From Chinchilla lanigera (lineage: Eukaryota; Chordata; Mammalia; Rodentia; Chinchillidae), in the NCBI RefSeq assembly GCF_000276665.1, contig NW_004955433.1:21506900-21570899 (forward strand): DNA of 64,000 nt, in the 5' to 3' direction. Below, piece by piece: positions 58,206 through 64,000 of this stretch. Both the position numbers and the translations under genes were made by a program. How positions within the stretch are numbered: the stretch's first letter is position 1; every line of letters begins with the position of its first letter. The notes under the pieces were generated by a model. That model was not told the DNA's origin and ran no database searches. It saw nothing but the letters and a program-made list of their open reading frames with translations.

Positions 58206-58917
58206 CTCATGATATAAGGGAAATATAAGTTCCCAATCTGGTAGATATCTGGTAAGATTTTGTGTTCTCTAAAGTCAGAAAGAATTCTAGGAACAATGGA
58301 GGTTAAGATTAAAATATATTTATTGGGGAAAAAACGTTCTTCTAAAAGAGACAGAGGTGTCTCATGAAGGTTGCCAAGGAGCCCACTTTTCAAGGGAATT
58401 TTATCAGAAAAAACCAGGAGGTAAAGTGGGTCCAAGGCAGGAAAGATCTATTATCAACTGATAAGATTACAAGTATAGTCACTTAGGTATCATTGATGTA
58501 ATGGGAAATCACAAGGTGGGCATTAGGTGGGACAAAACTATGGTCAACCAATAAGATTAGGAGTATAATTGTTTGGGTTATATTGATTAAATGGGGATCA
58601 AGTGGGGAAGCTACTCATGTGGCAGGTCTACATGGAATAGAACAGGGAATTTTCCTGGAGGTGGTAGGTCAGTGGCTCTTCTTAGCCCCCCAACCCAAGG
58701 TGACCAAAACCTATTAAGAGTATTAATCACTGCTGTTATGTTCATCCCAGGAGGAACTATGTGGGTGTGGTCATTCTATCTTTTGTCTTGAGGTCTGACC
58801 CTTAAGAAATGCACCTCATCTACAGTTACAATGTTTCCTCACCTTCCATACTGACTCTTGAGGGCCTGTTCCTGTCTGACTGCCTATAATATTTCTACCT
58901 AACTTAATTGTCTATAA
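58206..58917 (-). mobile_element. Unnamed LTR-like repeat, copy B
   Basis: It aligns with 42303-42972 throughout: tcccaatctggtagatatct, gaacaatggaggttaaga, then two units of gtgggacaaaactat type, tcactgctgttatgttcatc and gacccttaagaaatgcacct. A reverse AATAAA is at 58319-58324. The 5-bp repeat tactc sits at 58201-58205 and 58918-58922. The L1 ORF2 continues on both sides, which proves it is a discrete insertion. Confidence 0.65.
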
Positions 58918-59764
58918 TACTCAGACAGAGCACTAATATCTAATATATGTAAATAACTAAAAATAAATTAGATGCCCTAGAAGACTCAATAAAATATGGG
59001 CAATTTAAATGAAGAGACATATCAAAAGAAGCAGCACATATGGCCTATATGTACATGAAAAATTTTTTAGCATCTTTGGTCATGACAGAAATGTCAGTCA
59101 AAATATCACAGAGATTCCCTCTGACTCCAGAAAGAATGGTTATCATCAAGGACTCCAAAAACAATAAATGCTGGTGATGCTGTGGGATAAATGAATTCTT
59201 CTACATAGTTGGTGGGAATGTACACTAGTGCAACTACTATAGAAATCAAGAAGAGAGTCCTCAAAAGAGCTAAAAATAGAAATTTCAACTGGCCCAGCTA
59301 TTCCTCTTTTGGTTATTTTCCTGAAAGAGTTAAAGGCATCAAATTACAGTAATTGATGCATATCCATGCTTATAACAATGCAATTCATAATATCTAAATT
59401 ATGGAAGTAGCCTATACCCCAATCAACAAGTGGATGAGTACACACAATGGAGTACTACTCAATGATTAAGCAGAATAAATTGAGTATTTGTAGGAAAATG
59501 TATGGATCTTGAGATAACAATGCTAATGAAATAAATCAATACAGCCAGGTAATGCTTTTTTTTACATGTGTAATCCAAGCTATACATGATTTAAAAGAGC
59601 AAAACAAAAAGAGAAATGGTAGAAAAGAGCAATGTAGAGTATGTGGAGATGGGAAGGTAGTATGGGAAGAGGGGAAAGGAGAGGGTGGTGGAGGGGAAGT
59701 AAAAATGATCAAGATGTGATACATATATGTACCAATTCCCTAAGATGAATCAAAGTATTATGTA

Positions 59765-59847
59765 GTGTCTGGGGATTTAGATCAGCAGCACAGCGCCTGC
59801 CTGGCAAGCGCAAAGTCATGAGTTCAATTCCGGGTACCGGAAAAAAA
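59765..59847 (+). repeat. ID-type SINE in L1 3' UTR
   Basis: ID (gtctggggatttagatcagc, cgcctgcctggcaagcgcaa, gagttcaattccgggtaccg) with A tail. The perfect 13-bp duplication aaagtattatgta is at 59752-59764 and 59848-59860. Confidence 0.94.
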
Positions 59848-59878
59848 AAAGTATTATGTATCACAGATATGTACTAAC

Positions 59879-59881
<3 letters not shown>

Positions 59882-59924
<43 letters not shown>
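59882..59924 (+). repeat. (AC)n microsatellite
   Basis: About twenty uninterrupted AC units at the end of the L1 3' UTR, probably grown from its A-rich tail. Confidence 0.97.
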
Positions 59925-59925
<1 letters not shown>

Positions 59926-59961
59926 CTTCTGGCTCAAGTTGAGTTTGGATTTGGAGTCATG

Positions 59962-60470
59962 TGGTTTTTTTTATTCATTTTATTTTTATTATGAAGAAAG
60001 ACAAAAAAACAAGCAAGCAAAAAAACCCCTAAATTCCAAAACTATATGATAGGAGAGTAACGATGATCAACACATTGCTTAGTGTTATATTTAAATTAGT
60101 TACTCAGTATGAGATATCAGCATTTATTTGTCCAAACAATATCAACACAAACCTATCTTTTCAATGATCTGAGAGAAATTAGCAGCATAACTATCTTAAC
60201 TATCTCTTATATATACATATATATTTATTTCATTTTACTTTTCCTTCTTTTTTCCTATTCCCTTAAACCAGTTTCTCTTTCCTTTTGAAGTTTCCTCCCA
60301 TTTTACAATATCTGTTGTACATTTTGGATTGCATTTACTCTTTCAGCTTCTCACACTAGGGAGACAGTACGATGTTTACTCATTTGCGTTTGGTCACGGG
60401 TTCTTTACAATGAACTGTATGAGCATGTTTACTTGGACAAGGATGGAGATGTAATACACCTATGAATAAA
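59962..60470 (-). mobile_element. L1 3' end (minus), convergent with the long L1
   Basis: The T-rich start (ggttttttttattcatttta) marks the tail. Further on, ctttcagcttctcacactag, ggagacagtacgatgtttac are the same 3' UTR words as at 25500-25560. 5' truncated. Confidence 0.6.
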
Positions 60471-60695
60471 ATACTTCAAAGTCCATTTTTAAAGAATCTA
60501 ATTTCTCTCAATGTAGATCACGGTTACAGTAGAAATACATTTGTCAGAAGTCATGCACTTCCACATTAAAACATATTTGTTATATGAACAATATATTCAA
60601 TTAAAATAAATAAATACTAGGGTAGAAAAATCTCCAGTCTACTTAGGTTTCTCTACTTTAAAACAGTGTCTTATTACCCAAAAGGAAAGGGGTAC

Positions 60696-61019
60696 TGTTG
60701 GGAGCCGCTGAAGCTGGAAATAGGTCATATGTGTGAGGGCAGGAGAGAGCCAGAGTGCCTCAAGCAGTCAAGCTACCTCAGTCTTCAAAAAGACATTCTG
60801 CCTAAAAAATTACAGTCGTTAGTCGCTAGGCAACATTACCACTCATGATACTGACCTTGCAAGAGTGTAAAATAAATGCCCCTACTGTTGAAGTCAGTCC
60901 TGTTGCCCATCATGTAAGAGTTAACTCTGCCTGACTCTGGCTATTGTCTCTTGTCTTTATTTTCTAAATCCTCTCACCATTTTCTCCCAGGGACCACTGA
61001 GAGACCACGGAGTCCTACA
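60696..61019 (+). mobile_element. Solo ERVK-type LTR
   Basis: A 324-bp segment starts tgttgggagccgctgaagct, the start shared by many rodent ERVK (IAP-like) LTRs, and ends ggagtcctaca. AATAAA is at 60871-60876. The 6-bp flanks gggtac (60690-60695) and gggcac (61020-61025) differ by one base, fitting ERVK 6-bp target duplications. No internal viral sequence remains. Confidence 0.8.
60822..60834. promoter_or_regulatory. X-box-like motif in the ERVK LTR
   Basis: gtcgctaggcaac has one perfect GGCAAC half-site and a second half with two mismatches to the RFX X-box palindrome. It lies upstream of the LTR's AATAAA, in what would be U3. Binding is inferred only. Confidence 0.3.
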
Positions 61020-61025
61020 GGGCAC

Positions 61026-62225
61026 TTACTAAGACAGCAAATGAATCACTAGTGACGAACCAGTAAATTGAAGATTTTCTCCTGTTTTATCTTTAAAACC
61101 TTATTATCATAGAGTATATTCAGTATTCATGGCATTAATTGCAAAATGAGCCAAGCAAAAATGTCTCAAATGGAAACCGTTTCAAAGCCAATAAGAAGAA
61201 ATTGCACAGCTTTAATTTTTGTGGGAATTAAAGACAGAAAAAGAAAGAAAAAACGAGAGGGGTGGGTGTAGAAAGCACAACCTGTTTATAATATAGTTAA
61301 CCAGCCAATTACACTGTTAGCCCACAATGACAAATTTCTCTCTGAGTACCGCTTAGCTATTCCTTGTTCCTGGCACTAATTTTCTTCCAATTTGCCGCTA
61401 TTTCATAAAGTTTTGTCAATCATAAGCATTTTTTAGAAGATTGAAATGGCAAGTTAATGGTTTACGCTAAAAGACACAAACACGGGGGGAAAGCAGCTGC
61501 AGCGTTTCAACACTGATAGAAAATGCCAATGTAATGAAGGAGCAAGCGGGCAATTAAAGAGAAGGAAATGCTCCTGGAATGAAATCCTAAAGTGGAGGTT
61601 CTCTAATTTGTAAATCTATGGAGGATTGTTTAAACATGTTCCTTTTGATCAATAAAAGTCCTAATGGCTGTTTGCATTCCTACCGAATGTCCCTAAGCTG
61701 GCATCTGCTAGTTTAGCAAAGTTGAGCACAAAGGCATTCAAGGCAAACCCAGAGTACCAGAGTATGCACCATTCCTGCAAAACTTTGAACTCCAGAGCAA
61801 AAAGGATGTCAAGTCTTAAAGATAGTGAACTGAAAAGATGAAGGGGAGTAAAAAGTATCTTAGAAGCATTCCACTTGGACTTTTCTACCAGAGTCTGTTT
61901 TTTTTTTCCTGTGCAGTCTGAGGAAGGATGACGAGGGATACCAGCAATGAACATCAATATTTAACTCCCTGCTTCAGGGAGCCTGACATACTCAATATGG
62001 ATTTGGGGAAGAAGGGCATATCTGCTACAACGTGCTTGCCAGAAATAATTTGCCTGTCTTTATCTTCTCTTGTTTATTCTGAATCCTTCAGGTGATTGTG
62101 TCTGTTCCTGATAGAATCAAATAAACACTTCCTCTGACACTTGTTTCAAGTTTTGCAGTTTCTTTATTAAATTATTTCTCATTTCTTAACTCACTAGCCA
62201 TTTCTAAAACTCATTCTTTTCATCA
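61026..62225. other. Single-copy DNA including a possible conserved element
   Basis: No repeats recognised. 61440-61760 has mixed composition with intact-looking AATTAAAG, TTGTTTAAACA and TTGATCAATAAA words. No coding frame is credible. Confidence 0.35.
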
Positions 62226-62230
62226 TTTGA

Positions 62231-62266
62231 TTGTGTGTGTGTGTGTGCATGTACATGTGTGTCTTA
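62231..62266 (+). repeat. Short (GT)n microsatellite
   Basis: Eight GT units then imperfect GT-rich sequence. Confidence 0.85.
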
Positions 62267-62950
62267 CTAACAGTTTATTAATAAGACATCATCTCTTTCT
62301 GCGCTTCTGGACTAACAGTCCTACTTTGCCCTTTTTTGTACTGCCTTCGAGTTCATTGGATAAAAAAAATCATTCCAGAGTTTTGATCTTATCCTCGTAT
62401 ATCTGTTTACAGGGTATTTTTTTCCTTTGTTAATGAGAGAGTAAAATGCTCCAGGGACTGTTATAAATAAAGCACATTTTCACCCCCTTTGCAAGTGAAG
62501 GGATACTGGGTCAGAATGGATGGGTAAGAAACCATGGTTCAGTTGAGTTGACAGCAAAAGGCCCTGATGGCTGGTGGCTGGGGGATCTAGGCACCATCTC
62601 CTTCCAAGTTTAAAAGCAAAGGGGCAACAGCATGGCCCTCTACCTTCTGTGAAAGATGGAAATTGTAGCTTGGAGATAGGCATTGGTAGATTTGCAGCAA
62701 GGCTTATTCTCTGCAGTGATAGGAGGGCAGACAGGAACTGGCTGATTTCTTTCTTTCATTCATTGTAAAATCAATTAAAAGAATTAGATTAGCAAAACTT
62801 TCCCACAGACTGCCGACTAGAGAGCAACAACAACAAATGTTTCTCTGCATCTTTCCAGCTGGGAAACTTGAGGACCGGTTAATCCAAATGATAAACTTTC
62901 TAAGGCACGTTATATATTTTATTTTTGAACACTCATCTTGTATGAGTGCA
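62267..62950. other. Single-copy DNA, no gene seen
   Basis: Frames at 62480-62683 and 62574-62768 overlap on opposite strands and are not protein-like. Confidence 0.35.
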
Positions 62951-62954
62951 AACA

Positions 62955-63065
62955 AATATTTTCATTTGCAAACGCATCCTGTGCCATTCCCCTGTGCTAG
63001 GTGCTGGGAACAAAGGGATAGAAGGATGTGACCAGTACCTTCTTGGATCTTACAGGTTAGCAGCA
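62955..63065 (+). repeat. L2 LINE relic
   Basis: ccctgtgctaggtgctggga, acaaagggatagaaggatgt, accttcttggatcttacag follow the common L2 3' segment. Confidence 0.5.
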
Positions 63066-63179
63066 GAGACAGTTCTTAGATAGTTAATACAATAGTAGGT
63101 TTTACTTTGCTTTTGTCAACTGTGGAAAGGAGTTGACTGGGATTTTCAAAGTTCAGAAATCATAACTGGCTTTTCTGGT

Positions 63180-63480
63180 TACGGAGGTAATATATGTTCA
63201 TTCATAAAGATGGACTCTTAACTATCTGTGCTGTGCTCCGACCTGCCTGTGTCGCTCAACAATACGAGAAGCACGTGTTTCAATGTCAAAATAGGCTTTT
63301 TGTCATCAGTTTTCACTGGCTGCATGGTACTTCATCTCATGATGGAATATTCTACCTGGTTTTATATTATCTCTTTAAATCATAGTATTTCTACTTATAT
63401 CAAACTTTAAATATGACTGGTTTTTCTATATGATTGACCCAAAGTAGACAAAATATTTGAAAGCATATTTCTAACAATGC
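63180..63480 (-). mobile_element. Old L1 fragment
   Basis: ggtaatatatgttcattcat, actggctgcatggtacttca, ctcatgatggaatattctac and ctctttaaatcatagtat follow the reverse of an old L1 3' region, as at 14080-14520. Confidence 0.4.
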
Positions 63481-64000
63481 AAATTATTATTTTTCTATTC
63501 CTTTTCTGTTTCAAGAATGGATTGATACCTATAAACCTTGATTAAATCCTGGCTGAACCAGTCAAAAGAAAATTTTTTAATATATCTGAATCATGCCATA
63601 GTCTTCACCTTCATAAAATGAGAGCATCTATAGTTCAAAGTTCTTTCAAAGGTTGAATGTGCCAATCTGCTAAAAGTTTAGTCCTTACCTGACATAGAGT
63701 AAACTGCCAGGGTACACCGGGTTTGTTCACTGTTGCCACCTCTTGGTCTGGGCCATCATTATTTCTCTTACAGTTTCTGTTTGCTTGGTTTCTTCCTCTG
63801 TCCAATCTGTCTCCCTTCACCATAAGTAGATCTTAAAAGTTCATATGGGTGAAATCACCTGGTCTTTCAACAATCATTGCTATCTTTCAAAGAGGCTTTG
63901 AGAACTGAATAAATGATCCAATATCATCTTACCTACAGATAGTTATCTATGGTGGTGCACCAACCAGCAGAACAAGAGTCGTAGTTAATGGTGGAGAGGT
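63481..64000. other. Single-copy DNA, no gene seen
   Basis: Nothing recognised up to the window end. Confidence 0.35.

Larger units (their letters stand above)
53340..59880 (+). mobile_element. Nearly full-length degraded LINE-1 with nested insertions
   Basis: A coherent plus-strand L1. ORF1 remnants lie at about 53349-54470: a lysine/glutamate-rich coiled-coil-like start, then words such as cacaaagaaagaatgctaaa and atcattatatcctacaaaat from the ORF1 end. The ORF2 endonuclease region is at about 54540-55440 (gttttaactcaccaatcaaa, aactagaaatcaacagc). Reverse transcriptase spans about 55560-57450, with the catalytic F-A-D-D site replaced by F-E-G-D (57060-57071). The C-terminal region is at 57690-58205 and 58923-59330, and a purine-rich 3' UTR at 59480-59880. 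Frameshifts and stops throughout make it inactive. Inserted later: ID SINEs near 55450, 56690, 57563 and 59765, an LTR near 55746 and an LTR-like repeat at 58206. Confidence 0.85.

Overview
The window looks like a gene-poor stretch (intergenic or deep intronic) of a mammalian nuclear genome, most probably from a rodent outside the mouse-rat group. I found no intact gene, no RNA gene and nothing bacterial. Three things point to a rodent: B1 (7SL-derived) SINEs carrying the internal 29-bp duplication typical of rodent B1; about fifteen tRNA-derived ID-type SINEs sharing one consensus, many with clean target-site duplications; and LINE-1 insertions whose 3' tails recur several times. The order is inferred from repeat families alone. 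The ID consensus differs from the mouse/rat form, but I cannot name the species.

Layout. 1-5.5 kb: a B1+ID composite SINE, old L1 fragments, a possible ERV LTR remnant and one unassigned coding-like open frame on the minus strand (3501-3842). 5.5-10 kb: ID and B1 copies, a MaLR LTR (6995-7394), a Tigger-type DNA transposon split by two later retroposons (7802-8481), an assembly gap (8708-9063) and an L1ME-type 3' end. 10-25 kb: mostly single-copy DNA with MIR/L2 relics, L1 tails, one B1 and a MaLR LTR with perfect 5-bp target duplications (24573-24952). 25-36 kb: an L1 with a twin-priming inversion (25480-26320), an L1 3' end, several ID SINEs and many MIRs. 36-47 kb: a MaLR LTR, an unclassified CpG-bearing DNA-transposon-like segment, the first copy of an unnamed ~0.7 kb LTR-like family (42303-42972), a tandem pair of ID SINEs, and two oppositely oriented mariner transposase fragments. 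47-53 kb: mostly single-copy.

53.3-59.9 kb: one degraded but nearly full-length plus-strand L1 interrupted by four ID SINEs, a MaLR-like LTR and the second copy of the 0.7 kb LTR-like family, with a tetranucleotide array grown inside its ORF1 region. Downstream lie a convergent L1 tail, a solo ERVK-type LTR with 6-bp target duplications (60696-61019), and single-copy AT-rich DNA to the end.

There is no operon-like or multi-gene system. The longest open frames either lie inside repeats, come from microsatellites, or show no recognisable protein. The value of the window is as a layered insertion record, plus a few AT-rich single-copy stretches that could be conserved regulatory DNA. Repeat families were named from memory of consensus sequences, without a search, so subfamily names are approximate.
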